64,000 nt of DNA from assembly GCF_001571265.1 (NCBI RefSeq), contig NZ_BCTL01000021.1, positions 62,001-126,000 of the forward strand. Direction: 5' to 3'. Position numbers and translations under genes: made by a program. How positions within the stretch are numbered: position 1 is the stretch's first letter; the number at the start of each line of letters is the position of its first letter. Source of the stretch: Cedecea neteri NBRC 105707 = ATCC 33855. GTDB lineage: Bacteria; Pseudomonadota; Gammaproteobacteria; Enterobacterales; Enterobacteriaceae. The notes below the pieces were generated by a model, which was not told the origin of the DNA, searched no databases, and saw only the letters and a program-made list of their open reading frames with translations. Below, piece after piece: positions 20,754-30,648 of this stretch.

Positions 20754-21413
20754 ATGACGCAGGATGAACTGAAAAAAGCAGTCGGATGGGCAGCACTCCA
20801 GTACGTGCAGCCGGGCACCATTGTGGGCGTGGGTACGGGCTCAACTGCCGCACACTTTATTGATGCTTTGGGCACCATCAAACACCAGATTGAAGGCGCT
20901 GTTTCCAGCTCCGACGCTTCCACCGCGAAACTGAAAAGCCTTGGGATCCCCGTTTTCGATCTCAACGAGGTGGACTCATTAGGCGTTTACGTTGACGGTG
21001 CCGATGAGATCAACCACCAGATGCAGATGATCAAAGGCGGTGGCGCGGCCCTGACCCGCGAGAAAATCATCGCCTCTGTTGCCGACAAATTTGTCTGCAT
21101 TGCGGACTCGTCCAAGCAGGTCGATATCCTTGGCAACTTCCCACTGCCGGTTGAGGTTATCCCGATGGCGCGCAGTGCCGTAGCGCGTGAGCTGGTGAAG
21201 CTGGGCGGCCGCCCGGAATATCGCCAGGGCGTGGTCACGGACAACGGCAACATCATTCTGGATGTGCATGGTCTAAGCATCATGGAGCCGATGAAGCTGG
21301 AAAACATCATCAACGGTATGCCAGGCGTAGTTACCGTGGGCCTGTTTGCGAACCGTGGCGCGGATGTGGCGCTGATCGGTACCGCTGACGGCGTGAAAAC
21401 CATCGTGAAATGA
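20754..21413 (+). CDS. rpiA: Ribose-5-phosphate isomerase A
   Basis: 219 aa from [11 protein letters not shown] at 20754, the E. coli length. The frame is open upstream to 20646, but that part would precede the promoter. It interconverts ribose-5-phosphate and ribulose-5-phosphate. Conserved features are the phosphate-binding [11 protein letters not shown], the catalytic YVDGADEIN and [11 protein letters not shown]. Confidence 0.96.
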   Translation: MTQDELKKAVGWAALQYVQPGTIVGVGTGSTAAHFIDALGTIKHQIEGAVSSSDASTAKLKSLGIPVFDLNEVDSLGVYVDGADEINHQMQMIKGGGAALTREKIIASVADKFVCIADSSKQVDILGNFPLPVEVIPMARSAVARELVKLGGRPEYRQGVVTDNGNIILDVHGLSIMEPMKLENIINGMPGVVTVGLFANRGADVALIGTADGVKTIVK

Positions 21414-21483
21414 TCTGGCCGGGGCGCGTTCTGCGCCCCAAAAAACCGTATAAAAAATGACAAATTATTTTAACGGCATATTT

Positions 21484-21499
21484 GGTGACATATATCACA
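21484..21499. promoter_or_regulatory. CRP site upstream of serA
   Basis: GGTGA-CATATA-TCACA matches TGTGA-N6-TCACA at 9 of 10 positions. It lies in the 303-bp rpiA-serA gap, which otherwise holds a GGGGCGC/GCGCCCC hairpin just after rpiA (21421-21439). CRP and Lrp activation of serA is known in E. coli. Confidence 0.55.
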
Positions 21500-21716
21500 T
21501 TTTGGTAACAGTCCTGTGATTCATTCCTGGTTCTTCCTCCCTCCCAGCATTTTATTCTGACACCTGCCGCCTTATTCCCGCCTGACGATACGGCGACGCA
21601 ATCGTTCATATTGCCCCAAACGTAGATTTTGATATTTTGACAGAAGGGTAACTTATAGGCGGTGGCGCATCACCGCCCAGAAACGAACACAACAGCACAG
21701 AAATAGGGTCGGGGAA

Positions 21717-22955
21717 ATGGCAAAAGTATCACTGGATAAAGACAGAATTAAATTCCTGCTTGTCGAAGGCGTGCACCAAAAAGCGGTGGATAATCTTCGC
21801 GCGGCGGGATACACCAACATTGAATTTCATAAAGGCGCGCTGGATTCCGAAGCGCTCAAAGAGTCGATCCGTGATGCTCACTTTATTGGCCTGCGTTCCC
21901 GCACCCATTTGACCGAAGAGATCTTTGCTGCGGCTGAAAAACTGGTGGCGGTGGGCTGCTTCTGCATTGGCACTAACCAGGTTGACCTGGAAGCCGCCGC
22001 GAAGCGCGGTGTCCCTGTGTTCAACGCCCCGTTCTCTAACACCCGTTCCGTTGCCGAACTGGTGATTGGCGAATTGGTGCTGCTGCTGCGCGGCATTCCT
22101 GAAGCTAACGCTAAAGCGCACCGTGGCGTGTGGAACAAACTGGCCGTGGGTTCTTACGAGGCTCGTGGTAAAAAACTGGGCATTATCGGTTACGGCCACA
22201 TCGGCACGCAGCTGGGGATTCTGGCTGAATCTCTGGGGATGCACGTCTACTTCTACGACATCGAAAACAAGCTGCCGCTGGGCAACGCCACTCAGGTTCA
22301 GCATCTTTCCGATCTGCTGAATATGAGCGATGTGGTGAGTCTGCACGTGCCGGAAAACACCTCCACCAAAAACATGATTGGCGCGAACGAACTGGCGCTG
22401 ATGAAGCCGGGCTCGCTGCTGATCAATGCCTCTCGCGGTACGGTGGTAGATATTCCTGCTCTGTGTGGCGCGCTTTCCAGCAAACATCTGTCTGGTGCGG
22501 CTATCGACGTCTTCCCGACTGAACCTGCCACCAACAGCGATCCGTTTAATTCACCGCTGTGCGAGTTCGATAACGTGATCCTGACGCCACACATCGGTGG
22601 TTCGACTCAGGAAGCGCAGGAAAATATCGGCCTGGAAGTTGCGGGCAAGCTGGCGAAATATTCCGATAACGGCTCTACGCTGTCTGCGGTTAACTTCCCG
22701 GAAGTTTCTCTGCCGCTGCACGGCGGTACAACCAGCCGTCTGCTGCATATTCATGAGAACCGTCCGGGGATCCTGACCGCGCTTAACCAGATCTTTGCCG
22801 AGCAGGGCATCAATATTGCCGCTCAGTTCCTGCAGACTACGCCGCACATGGGCTACGTCGTGATTGATATTGATGCGCCGGAAGATGTTGCGGAGAAAGC
22901 GCTGAAATCAATGAAAGCCATTCCGGGCACCATCCGCGCCCGCCTGCTGTACTGA
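21717..22955 (+). CDS. serA: D-3-phosphoglycerate dehydrogenase
   Basis: 412 aa; first committed enzyme of serine synthesis, oxidising 3-phosphoglycerate to phosphohydroxypyruvate with NAD. The NAD fold motif GIIGYGHIGTQ, the catalytic region INASRGTVVD and TPHIGGST, and a C-terminal ACT domain (LLHIHENRPGILTALNQ) for allosteric serine feedback are visible. Length and domain order are those of the E. coli enzyme. The reading frame ends just before the convergent fau gene. Confidence 0.97.
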   Translation: MAKVSLDKDRIKFLLVEGVHQKAVDNLRAAGYTNIEFHKGALDSEALKESIRDAHFIGLRSRTHLTEEIFAAAEKLVAVGCFCIGTNQVDLEAAAKRGVPVFNAPFSNTRSVAELVIGELVLLLRGIPEANAKAHRGVWNKLAVGSYEARGKKLGIIGYGHIGTQLGILAESLGMHVYFYDIENKLPLGNATQVQHLSDLLNMSDVVSLHVPENTSTKNMIGANELALMKPGSLLINASRGTVVDIPALCGALSSKHLSGAAIDVFPTEPATNSDPFNSPLCEFDNVILTPHIGGSTQEAQENIGLEVAGKLAKYSDNGSTLSAVNFPEVSLPLHGGTTSRLLHIHENRPGILTALNQIFAEQGINIAAQFLQTTPHMGYVVIDIDAPEDVAEKALKSMKAIPGTIRARLLY

Positions 22956-22993
22956 TAGACGAGGCGGCCTCTTCCTCTGATGGGGAAGGGGCA

Positions 22994-23590
22994 TTACCAC
23001 TGCCAGAGGCGCGAAGGCGTGACTACGGCTGGTAAAGGGATATCCCACTGCTCTACTGGCAACGCATCCACCTGCTGGCAATCGTGCGCCAGGCCAACCG
23101 GGTAAAGGCCGTGCTGCTGCCAATTCTGTAGCGTTCTGTCGTAAAACCCGCCGCCCATCCCCAAACGCTGCCCGGTTTCATCAAAGGCAACCAGTGGCGT
23201 AACCAGCACGTCCAACTTATTCAGCGGCAACACGTCGCGAACGTCCAGCTTAGGTTCAAGAATTTTCAGGCGATTGGTGACCAAAGTGCTTTGCGGCGTG
23301 TAGCGCAAAAACAGCAGGTTACCGGCGCTAAAAGGATGAAGTACCGGAAGGTAAACCTCTTTTCCCGCCTGCCATAAAGCCTCAACCAGCGGCGTGGTAT
23401 CAAGCTCGCCGTCGAACGAGAGAAACACCGCTACGGTCTGAGCACGAATAACCGGCTCAAACGCTAACATGCGTTCAGCGGCCTGTAGGGCAAAGGTTTG
23501 TTGTTCAGCGGGGGTGAGAGACCGACGTCTCTGCCGGATAGTTTGGCGAATGTCCTGACGAAGCGTTGAGGTTAACGGGATATGCGTCAT
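22994..23590 (-). CDS. fau: 5-formyltetrahydrofolate cyclo-ligase
   Basis: 198 aa, also called YgfA. It converts 5-formyl-THF to 5,10-methenyl-THF using ATP. The ATP-binding C-terminal block LGMGGGFYDRTLQ and the N-terminal basic RRRRSLTPAEQQ-like segment (here IRQRRRSLTPAEQ) are present. It lies downstream of the 6S RNA gene and is probably transcribed with it, as in E. coli. Confidence 0.93.
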   Translation of the reverse strand: MTHIPLTSTLRQDIRQTIRQRRRSLTPAEQQTFALQAAERMLAFEPVIRAQTVAVFLSFDGELDTTPLVEALWQAGKEVYLPVLHPFSAGNLLFLRYTPQSTLVTNRLKILEPKLDVRDVLPLNKLDVLVTPLVAFDETGQRLGMGGGFYDRTLQNWQQHGLYPVGLAHDCQQVDALPVEQWDIPLPAVVTPSRLWQW

Positions 23591-23610
23591 GATGGCCGGG
23601 TAGTAAAGAG

Positions 23611-23794
23611 GGAATCTCCGAGATGCCGCCGCAGGCTGTAACCCTTGAACCCTTGGTTCAAGGTGAGTGTGTCGTCATGGTTTTCAGGCTTCTCGGACGG
23701 ACCGAGCATGCTCACCAACCGCGGAGCGCCACACTCTTGTGGTATGAAATATCGGCTCAGGGGACTGGCCCGCTTGCAAACATCTCAGAGAAAT
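23611..23794 (-). ncRNA. ssrS: 6S RNA
   Basis: On the minus strand the region starts ATTTCTCTGAGATGTTTGC at 23794 and ends GGAGATTCC at 23611, giving 184 nt, the E. coli length. The closing stem (CTCTGAGATG pairing with CATCTCGGAG), the GCATGCTCGGTCCG region and the GAACCAAGGGTTC stem are all recognisable. 6S RNA mimics an open promoter and sequesters sigma-70 RNA polymerase in stationary phase. It lies between zapA and fau on the same strand, as in K-12. Confidence 0.95.
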
Positions 23795-23835
23795 TTTGTC
23801 TTCGAAGTTACTCTACCATAGTCAACTGCGAAGTG

Positions 23836-24165
23836 TTATTCAAACTTTGGACCCTGTCGGTCTGCAATGCGACCTTGCTCAAGCAATGCTTGTTCGATGG
23901 TCTGCTGTAGCATCCGAATACGCTCTTCCATGTTGGCGGCGTAGTCACGGGTTTTCGACTTTTCCTGAGCCAGTTCGTAGCAAATGTTCAGTGCTGCGAT
24001 GAAGACCAGCTGCTCGGTATTTGTGACTCTAGTGCGAACTTTTAAATCTTGCAACCGCTGATTCAGCTCTTCCGCAGCCTGATTCAGCGCATCCTGTTGT
24101 TCAGGCGGACAATTCACGCGCAATGAACGACCGAAAATTTGAATATCGACTGGTTGTGCAGACAT
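23836..24165 (-). CDS. zapA: Cell division protein ZapA
   Basis: 109 aa cytoplasmic Z-ring-associated protein that cross-links FtsZ filaments. It begins [20 protein letters not shown], has the family's N-terminal globular part and a long C-terminal helix predicted to form a coiled coil ([20 protein letters not shown]). Divergent from ygfB. Confidence 0.95.
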   Translation of the reverse strand: MSAQPVDIQIFGRSLRVNCPPEQQDALNQAAEELNQRLQDLKVRTRVTNTEQLVFIAALNICYELAQEKSKTRDYAANMEERIRMLQQTIEQALLEQGRIADRQGPKFE

Positions 24166-24333
24166 GCCACCTTCCTGCTGTTTACTCGGCTGCCTTTACG
24201 CTACCGGCCCCGGTAGCGGAAGGGGCGCCACTATAGCTATCCCGATATCAAGATACAAGCCCTTTTCTGGTATCTGCGGGGGTCCTGGTGGTAGCATAAC
24301 ACACACTATTCCTGCCAACGATGACGAATGCGC

Positions 24334-24912
24334 ATGTCAATACAGAACGCAATGCCTGACTACGACTTAGTCGGCCAACTTTTGAACCAACAGGGTGTGG
24401 GTCTGACGCCTGCAGAAATGCACGGCTTGATCAGCGGCATGCTGTGCGGCGGTAACAAAGATACCAGCTGGCAAACGCTGCTGCATGACCTGACGAACGA
24501 AGGCCTCGCCTTTAGCCAGAACCTGGCGGATCCGCTGCGCCAGATGCACGGCGCCATTGGCGACGCGCTGGAAGACGAAGGCTTCCTGTTCCAGCTCTAC
24601 CTGCCGGACGGGGATGATGTCTCCGTTTTCGATCGCGCCGATGCACTTTCCGGCTGGGTAAATCACTTCCTGCTGGGCCTCGGCGTCACGCAGAGCAAGC
24701 TCGACAAAGTCACCGGCGAAACCGGTGAAGCGATTGACGACCTGCGTAACATTGCCCAGTTGGGTTATGACGAGGACGAAGATCAGGAAGAGCTGGAAAT
24801 GTCGCTCGAAGAAATTATTGAGTACGTGCGTGTTGCCGCGCTGCTGTGCCACGACACCTTTACTCATGCGGCACCGACCGCGCCCGAGGTACGTAAGCCA
24901 ACGCTCCACTAA
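24334..24912 (+). CDS. ygfB: UPF0149-family protein YgfB
   Basis: 192 aa from [11 protein letters not shown] at 24334; an ATG two codons upstream (24328) is possible, but the chosen start gives the E. coli length. All-alpha UPF0149 protein with the run [18 protein letters not shown]. Its biochemical function is not established. First gene of ygfB-pepP-ubiH-ubiI. Confidence 0.9.
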   Translation: MSIQNAMPDYDLVGQLLNQQGVGLTPAEMHGLISGMLCGGNKDTSWQTLLHDLTNEGLAFSQNLADPLRQMHGAIGDALEDEGFLFQLYLPDGDDVSVFDRADALSGWVNHFLLGLGVTQSKLDKVTGETGEAIDDLRNIAQLGYDEDEDQEELEMSLEEIIEYVRVAALLCHDTFTHAAPTAPEVRKPTLH

Positions 24913-24935
24913 CGATAAAGATGTCAGGAGGTGTG

Positions 24936-26252
24936 ATGAATCAGCAGGAATTTCTTCGTCGCCGCCAGGCGCTACTGGCTAAGATGATGCCGGGCAGCGC
25001 AGCGTTAATTTTTGCGGCTCCGGAAGCAACCCGCAATGCGGATAGTGAGTATCCCTATCGGCAGAGCAGCGATTTTTGGTACTTCACGGGCTTTAACGAG
25101 CCAGAAGCCGTGCTGGTGCTCATCAAAAGCGATGAGTCGCATAATCACAGCGTGCTGTTCAACCGCGTGAGAGATAAAAGCGCAGAAATTTGGTTTGGCC
25201 GTCGGCTTGGCCAGGAAGCTGCGCCGCAGAAGCTAGGCGTGGATCGCGCGCTGGCCTTCAGCGAAATCGGTGAGCAATTGCATCTCCTGCTAAACGGCCT
25301 GGATGTGGTTTACCACGCTCAGGGCGAGTACGAATACGCGGACAGCATCGTTTTTGCCGCTTTGGATAAGTTGCGTCGTGGTTCGCGTCAAAACCTGGCC
25401 GCGCCTGCAACGCTGACGGACTGGCGTCCAGCGGTACACGAACTGCGTCTCTTCAAATCCGAAGAGGAGATTGCCGTTATGCGTCGCGCCGGGGAAATCA
25501 CCGCACTGGCGCATACTCGTGCCATGCAGGCCTGCCGTCCAGGCATGTTCGAATATCAGCTCGAGGGTGAAATTCACCACGAGTTTACCCGCCACGGCGC
25601 GCGTTATCCTTCGTACACCACCATTGTTGGCGGCGGCGAAAACGGCTGTATTCTGCATTACACCGAAAACGAAAGTGAGCTGCGCGAAGGCGATCTGGTA
25701 CTGATAGACGCCGGATGTGAATACCAAAGCTACGCCGGAGACATCACGCGTACCTTCCCGGTCAACGGGAAATTCAGCCCGGCCCAGCGTGAGATTTACG
25801 ACATCGTCCTGGAGTCCCTGGAAACCTCGCTAAAACTCTACCGCCCTGGCACCTCCATGCAGGAAGTGACGGCGGAAGTCGTACGCATTATGGTTAAAGG
25901 GCTGGTGAAGCTAGGCATTCTCAAAGGCGATGTCGATCAGCTTATTGCCAGCAATGCCCACCGTGCCTTCTTTATGCATGGCCTGAGCCACTGGCTGGGT
26001 CTCGACGTTCATGACGTGGGCGCTTATGGCCTGGACAAGTCACGTGTGCTCGAACCGGGCATGGTTATTACCGTTGAGCCGGGGCTTTATATCGCGCCGG
26101 ATGCGGACGTGCCCGCGCAGTACCGTGGCATTGGCATCCGCATTGAGGACGACATCGTTATCACCGAAGATGGCAATGAAAATCTGACCGCCAGCGTGGT
26201 GAAATCCGCAGACGATATTGAAGCGCTGATGGCTGCGGCGCGTCAGCAATGA
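24936..26252 (+). CDS. pepP: Xaa-Pro aminopeptidase P
   Basis: 438 aa from the ATG at 24936, immediately after AGGAGGTGTG; a GTG at 24933 is the alternative. This Mn-dependent pita-bread-fold peptidase removes the N-terminal residue before proline. Metal ligands lie in LVLIDAGCEY, YAGDITRTF, HGLSHWLGLDVHDVG, TVEPGLY and RIEDDIVIT. Its stop overlaps the ubiH start (ATGA), so the two are translationally coupled. Confidence 0.95.
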   Translation: MNQQEFLRRRQALLAKMMPGSAALIFAAPEATRNADSEYPYRQSSDFWYFTGFNEPEAVLVLIKSDESHNHSVLFNRVRDKSAEIWFGRRLGQEAAPQKLGVDRALAFSEIGEQLHLLLNGLDVVYHAQGEYEYADSIVFAALDKLRRGSRQNLAAPATLTDWRPAVHELRLFKSEEEIAVMRRAGEITALAHTRAMQACRPGMFEYQLEGEIHHEFTRHGARYPSYTTIVGGGENGCILHYTENESELREGDLVLIDAGCEYQSYAGDITRTFPVNGKFSPAQREIYDIVLESLETSLKLYRPGTSMQEVTAEVVRIMVKGLVKLGILKGDVDQLIASNAHRAFFMHGLSHWLGLDVHDVGAYGLDKSRVLEPGMVITVEPGLYIAPDADVPAQYRGIGIRIEDDIVITEDGNENLTASVVKSADDIEALMAAARQQ

Positions 26253-27427
26253 GCGTCATCATTGTTGGCGGTGGCATGGCGGGGGCAACGCTGGCGCTGG
26301 CCATTTCGACGCTCACCCAGGGCAAACTGCCGGTACACCTTATCGAAGCGATTGCTCCGGACTCAACGGCTCATCCGGGGTTTGATGCCAGGGCCATCGC
26401 GCTCGCCCAGGGTACCCGCCAGCAGTTGGCTCGCATTGGCGTATGGTCTGCGCTTGCCGACTGCGCCACGGCAATTAAAACCGTACACGTTAGCGACCAG
26501 GGCCACGCTGGTTTCGTCACCCTCGAGGCTGAAGATTACCAGATTGATGCGCTTGGTCAGGTTGTGGAGCTTCACGACGTCGGGCTGCGTCTTTTCAGCC
26601 TGCTGCGTAAAGCGCCAGGCGTAACGCTGCATTGCCCGCAGCGTGTTTCGTCATTTACCCGGCACGAGCATTTCGTGCAGGTTGTGCTGAATAACGGCGT
26701 TGAACTGCAGGGCAGCGTTTTGGTTGCCGCAGATGGCACGCGCTCTAAGCTGGCAGCGCAGTGCGGCGTTACCTGGCAGCCGCAGAGCTACCAGCAAATC
26801 GCCGTGATTGCCAACGTCACCACCTCCGAGCTCCATCATGGTCGGGCGTTTGAGCGTTTTACCGGGCACGGGCCGATTGCCATGTTACCGATGTCCGACG
26901 GGCGCTGCTCGCTGGTCTGGTGCCACGCGCTGGACGCCCGTGAGGAAGTTGAAAGCTGGAGTGAAGCCGAGTTTTGCCAACAGCTTCAGCGAGCCTTTGG
27001 CTGGCGGCTGGGGCGAATTACCCATGCAGGTATTCGACATCATTATCCGCTGGCGCTGCAGCAGGCTTCGCAGACCGTATCCCATCGCCTGGCGCTGGTC
27101 GGTAATGCCGCGCAAACGCTGCATCCGATAGCCGGGCAGGGGTTCAATCTTGGCTTGCGCGACGTTATGTCTTTGGCTGAAGGGCTGGCAGAGGCGCATG
27201 CCACAGGTACAGATGTCGGCAGTTTCCCGGTGCTGGCTGCTTATCAGCAGCGCCGGGCCGCAGATAAAGCGGCAACTATCGGCGTCACTGACGGGTTGGT
27301 TCAGCTGTTTGCCAACCGTTGGGCACCGCTGGTGGTGGGCCGTAACCTTGGCCTGATGGCGATGGAACATTTTACTCCGGCACGAGACGTGCTGGCTCAG
27401 CGCACCCTGGGTTGGGTGGCGCGTTAA
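26249..27427 (+). CDS. ubiH: 2-octaprenyl-6-methoxyphenol hydroxylase
   Basis: 392 aa FAD-dependent monooxygenase of aerobic ubiquinone synthesis. Features: the Rossmann motif IIVGGGMAGATLAL at the N terminus, the ADGTRS motif around residue 160, and the second FAD motif LVGNAAQTLHPIAGQGFNLG. Start overlaps the pepP stop. Confidence 0.94.
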   Translation: MSVIIVGGGMAGATLALAISTLTQGKLPVHLIEAIAPDSTAHPGFDARAIALAQGTRQQLARIGVWSALADCATAIKTVHVSDQGHAGFVTLEAEDYQIDALGQVVELHDVGLRLFSLLRKAPGVTLHCPQRVSSFTRHEHFVQVVLNNGVELQGSVLVAADGTRSKLAAQCGVTWQPQSYQQIAVIANVTTSELHHGRAFERFTGHGPIAMLPMSDGRCSLVWCHALDAREEVESWSEAEFCQQLQRAFGWRLGRITHAGIRHHYPLALQQASQTVSHRLALVGNAAQTLHPIAGQGFNLGLRDVMSLAEGLAEAHATGTDVGSFPVLAAYQQRRAADKAATIGVTDGLVQLFANRWAPLVVGRNLGLMAMEHFTPARDVLAQRTLGWVAR

Positions 27428-27439
27428 AGGAGAGTCAAT

Positions 27440-28639
27440 TTGCAAAGCGTAGATGTGGCGATTGTCGGCGGCGGCATGGTGGGGCTGGCGGTAGCCTGTG
27501 GGCTCCAGGGCAGCGGCCTGCGCGTTGCGGTCATTGAAAGCCAACTTCCTCAGCCGCTGGTGCCTGAAGCTGCACCGGAACTGCGCGTTTCGGCGATCAA
27601 CGCGGCGAGCGAAAAATTGCTGACGCATCTGGGCGCGTGGTCAAAAATTAGCGAGCGAGCCAGCAGCTATCACGGGATGGAAGTCTGGGAGCGAGACAGC
27701 TTCGGGCAAATCGCCTTTGATGATAAGAGTTTCGGCTTTAGCCATCTGGGGCACATTATCGAAAACTCGGTGATCCACCAGGCGCTGTGGCAACGTGCGG
27801 AGCAATGCAGCGACATCAGCCTGATGGCACCTGTGGATATTAGCCAGGTTGCCTGGGGTGAAAACGAAGCGTTCTTGACCTTTAAAGATGGCACGATGTT
27901 AACCGCCAGGCTGGTGGTGGGCGCAGATGGCGCCAACTCCTGGCTGCGCGACAAAGCGGACATTCCGCTGACGTTCTGGGACTACAATCATCATGCACTG
28001 GTAGCGACAATTCGCACTGCCGAACCGCATCAGGCTGTTGCGCGTCAGGTGTTCCACGGGGAAGGCATTCTGGCATTTCTGCCGCTTTCTGACCCGCATC
28101 TGTGCTCGATTGTCTGGTCGCTGCCGCCGGAAGAAGCCGCGCGTATGCAGCAGGCCGACGATGAAGCGTTCAATCAGGCGCTTTCCGTCGCTTTTAACAT
28201 GCGTCTGGGACTGTGCTCTGTTGAAAGTGAGCGCCGCACCTTCCCGCTGACGGGCCGCTACGCCCGCAGCTTTGCCGCTCATCGTCTGGCGCTGGTGGGG
28301 GATGCCGCGCATACCATTCATCCGCTGGCCGGGCAGGGGGTGAATCTCGGCTTTATGGATGCTGCTGAATTGATTGCGGAAATTCGCCGTTTGCATCGCG
28401 AAGGCAAAGATTTCGGGCAGCATCTCTACCTGCGCCGCTATGAGCGCAGCCGCAAGCACAGCGCGGCGGTGATGCTGGCCAGTATGCAAGGGTTCCGCGA
28501 CCTGTTTGCCGGCAGCAACCCGGCTAAAAAGCTTTTCAGAGACATTGGCCTGAAGCTTGCCGATACGCTGCCGGGGGTTAAACCGCAGCTAGTTCGCCAG
28601 GCGATGGGGCTGCAAGACTTGCCGTCCTGGCTACGTTGA
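27440..28639 (+). CDS. ubiI: 2-octaprenylphenol hydroxylase (UbiI/VisC)
   Basis: 399 aa using a TTG start at 27440 behind AAAGGAGAGTC, giving the E. coli N terminus MQSVDVAIVGGGMVGL. Paralogue of UbiH; catalyses the C5 hydroxylation of the ubiquinone ring. FAD motifs IVGGGMVGLAVA, GADGANSWLRDKA and VGDAAHTIHPLAGQGVNLG are all present. Last gene of the operon, 12 nt after ubiH. Confidence 0.94.
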   Translation: MQSVDVAIVGGGMVGLAVACGLQGSGLRVAVIESQLPQPLVPEAAPELRVSAINAASEKLLTHLGAWSKISERASSYHGMEVWERDSFGQIAFDDKSFGFSHLGHIIENSVIHQALWQRAEQCSDISLMAPVDISQVAWGENEAFLTFKDGTMLTARLVVGADGANSWLRDKADIPLTFWDYNHHALVATIRTAEPHQAVARQVFHGEGILAFLPLSDPHLCSIVWSLPPEEAARMQQADDEAFNQALSVAFNMRLGLCSVESERRTFPLTGRYARSFAAHRLALVGDAAHTIHPLAGQGVNLGFMDAAELIAEIRRLHREGKDFGQHLYLRRYERSRKHSAAVMLASMQGFRDLFAGSNPAKKLFRDIGLKLADTLPGVKPQLVRQAMGLQDLPSWLR

Positions 28640-29076
28640 ATCTCTAAGTGATAACCCCGTCACATTTCCCTTCCCGATGACCGGGAAGGGCACCTTCGCC
28701 CTCGTTTGAAATATTCTAATCTCAGGACAAATCTCGGATTACATTTTCTAATCTTACAAATTCTGTGATGTAGTCAATTTGTTTCTGAAATGGTCGTAAA
28801 TGTTAGCTAGTACTAAATTCGACGCTAAATACCTGCTGTTAATGTGGAGTGCATCGCATTTTTACAGTGAATTACTCTGCACACTTCCTCTCTCATTTTG
28901 GTCATAAGCTAATGCAATGACCGTTTTCCGCTTATGGTTTACGCCCCCGTTCGGTGGTAAGTTCAGGTCAAAGGTAACGTTTGCGTCGCTATCGGGGAAC
29001 GGTGGCGATGCCGGGTTTCGTCTGACGGTTGGCAAAGCCAAATCCGCTTTGCAACCAGATGGTTAAAGAGGAAAAG
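28640..29076 (+). promoter_or_regulatory. gcv control region with PurR box
   Basis: A 437-bp gene-free stretch. It starts with a CCCTTCCCG/CGGGAAGGG hairpin (28668-28690), continues through an AT-rich part (about 28740-28900) of the kind bound by Lrp and GcvA in E. coli, and ends with a PurR-type box at 28971-28986 (AAGGTAACGTTTGCGT, 13 of 16 matches to the palindrome ACGCAAACGTTTGCGT). PurR repression of gcvTHP is known in E. coli. I see no glycine riboswitch. Confidence 0.55.
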
Positions 29077-30174
29077 ATGACTCAACAGACCCCCTTATAT
29101 GAACAGCACACGCTTTGCGGCGCCCGCATGGTTGATTTCCACGGCTGGATGATGCCGCTGCACTACGGCTCGCAAATTGATGAGCACCACGCTGTACGCA
29201 CCGACGCCGGTATGTTCGACGTTTCGCACATGACCATCGTCGACCTGCACGGCAGCCGTACCCGCGAGTTTCTGCGTTACTTAGTCGCCAACGACGTCGC
29301 CAAACTTTCCCAGCCGGGCAAAGCGCTTTACACCGCCATGCTCAACGCTTCCGGTGGCGTGATTGACGACCTGATTATCTACTTCTTCACCGAAGACAAC
29401 TTCCGCCTCGTTGTTAACTCCGCCACCCGTGAAAAAGACCTTGCCTGGATTAACCAGCATGCCGAGACGTATGGCGTGTCCGTTACCGTGCGCGATGACC
29501 TGTCGCTGATCGCGGTTCAGGGCCCGAACGCGAAGGCCAAAGCCGCCACGCTGTTTAGCGAAGAGCAGCGTAAAGCCGTTGAAGGCATGAAGCCGTTCTT
29601 TGGCGTGCAGTCCGGCGATTTGTTCATTGCCACCACCGGCTACACCGGTGAAGCGGGCTACGAAATTGCGATGCCGAACGAAAAGGCCGCAGAGTTCTGG
29701 GCGCAGCTGGTTGAAGCCGGCGTGAAGCCTTGCGGCCTGGGCGCTCGCGACACGCTGCGCCTGGAAGCGGGCATGAACCTCTACGGCCAGGACATGGACG
29801 AAGGCGTTTCTCCACTGGCGGCCAATATGGGCTGGACTATCGCCTGGCAGCCAGAAGATCGTGATTTCATCGGCCGTGAAGCACTGGAAGCGCAGCGCGC
29901 CAGCGGCACTGAGCAGCTGGTTGGCTTGATCATGACCGAAAAAGGCGTATTACGTAATGAGCTGCCGGTACGGTTTACCGACGCGCAGGGCAATACGCAT
30001 GAAGGGGCAATCACCAGCGGCACCTTCTCGCCAACGCTCGGCTACAGCATTGCGCTGGCTCGCGTACCGGCGGGCATCGGTGAAACGGCGATCGTGCAGA
30101 TTCGCAACCGCGAAATGCCGGTCAAAGTCACCAAACCTATTTTTGTTCGCGCCGGTAAGCCGGTCGCGCTTTAA
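29077..30174 (+). CDS. gcvT: Glycine cleavage system T protein (aminomethyltransferase)
   Basis: 365 aa from [12 protein letters not shown] at 29077; the frame extends upstream to 29029, but AAAGAGGAAAAG selects 29077. It transfers the methylene group from lipoyl-GcvH to tetrahydrofolate and releases ammonia. Visible blocks are [23 protein letters not shown] and [17 protein letters not shown], the folate-binding core. First gene of gcvTHP. Confidence 0.96.
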   Translation: MTQQTPLYEQHTLCGARMVDFHGWMMPLHYGSQIDEHHAVRTDAGMFDVSHMTIVDLHGSRTREFLRYLVANDVAKLSQPGKALYTAMLNASGGVIDDLIIYFFTEDNFRLVVNSATREKDLAWINQHAETYGVSVTVRDDLSLIAVQGPNAKAKAATLFSEEQRKAVEGMKPFFGVQSGDLFIATTGYTGEAGYEIAMPNEKAAEFWAQLVEAGVKPCGLGARDTLRLEAGMNLYGQDMDEGVSPLAANMGWTIAWQPEDRDFIGREALEAQRASGTEQLVGLIMTEKGVLRNELPVRFTDAQGNTHEGAITSGTFSPTLGYSIALARVPAGIGETAIVQIRNREMPVKVTKPIFVRAGKPVAL

Positions 30175-30203
30175 ATTTTGAAATCAGGTATCAGGAGAAA
30201 ACA

Positions 30204-30593
30204 ATGAGCAATGTGCCGAACGAACTGAAATACAGCAAAGAGCACGAATGGCTGCGTAAAGAAGCTGACGGCAGCTACACCGTGGGCATCACCGAACACG
30301 CGCAGGAACTGCTGGGTGACATGGTATTTGTTGACCTGCCTGAAGTGGGCGCCACCGTTTCTGCCGGTGATGATTGTGCCGTTGCTGAATCCGTGAAAGC
30401 GGCGTCTGACATCTACGCCCCAATCAGCGGTGAAATCGTTGCGGTTAACGACGCGCTGAGCGACAGCCCGGAGCTGGTCAACAGCGAGCCTTACGGCGAA
30501 GGCTGGATCTTCAAAATTAAGGCCAGCGACGAAGCACAGGTTGCCGCGCTGCTGGATGCTTCTGCTTATGAAGCCCTGTTAGAAGACGAGTAA
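30204..30593 (+). CDS. gcvH: Glycine cleavage system H protein (lipoyl carrier)
   Basis: 129 aa. The lipoylated lysine is K65 in [15 protein letters not shown], counting the initiator Met. H protein shuttles the aminomethyl intermediate between P, T and L proteins. Ribosome site CAGGAGAAAAC; 29 nt after gcvT. An imperfect CCCCTCTCC/GGGGAGGGG hairpin lies between it and gcvP. Confidence 0.97.
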   Translation: MSNVPNELKYSKEHEWLRKEADGSYTVGITEHAQELLGDMVFVDLPEVGATVSAGDDCAVAESVKAASDIYAPISGEIVAVNDALSDSPELVNSEPYGEGWIFKIKASDEAQVAALLDASAYEALLEDE

Positions 30594-30601
30594 TTTTTAA
30601 A

Positions 30602-30624
30602 CCCCTCTCCCTGGTGGGGAGGGG
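30602..30624 (+). repeat. CCCCTCTCC/GGGGAGGGG stem-loop between gcvH and gcvP
   Basis: CCCCTCTCC (30602-30610), loop CTGGT, GGGGAGGGG (30616-30624). Similar to the stem-loops at 28668-28690 and 50967-50986, so it looks like a small dispersed intergenic element rather than a terminator. Confidence 0.5.
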
Positions 30625-30648
30625 AAAACATTTCAGGAATCACCGCTC

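Noticed and set aside
21421..21445. GGGGCGC/GCGCCCC hairpin after rpiA as a terminator
   Set aside because: It is followed by a run of A, not T, on the coding strand, and the reverse orientation has no gene to terminate.
28640..29076. Glycine riboswitch ahead of gcvT
   Set aside because: No tandem aptamer-like conserved cores seen; enteric gcvTHP is controlled by proteins (GcvA, Lrp, PurR).
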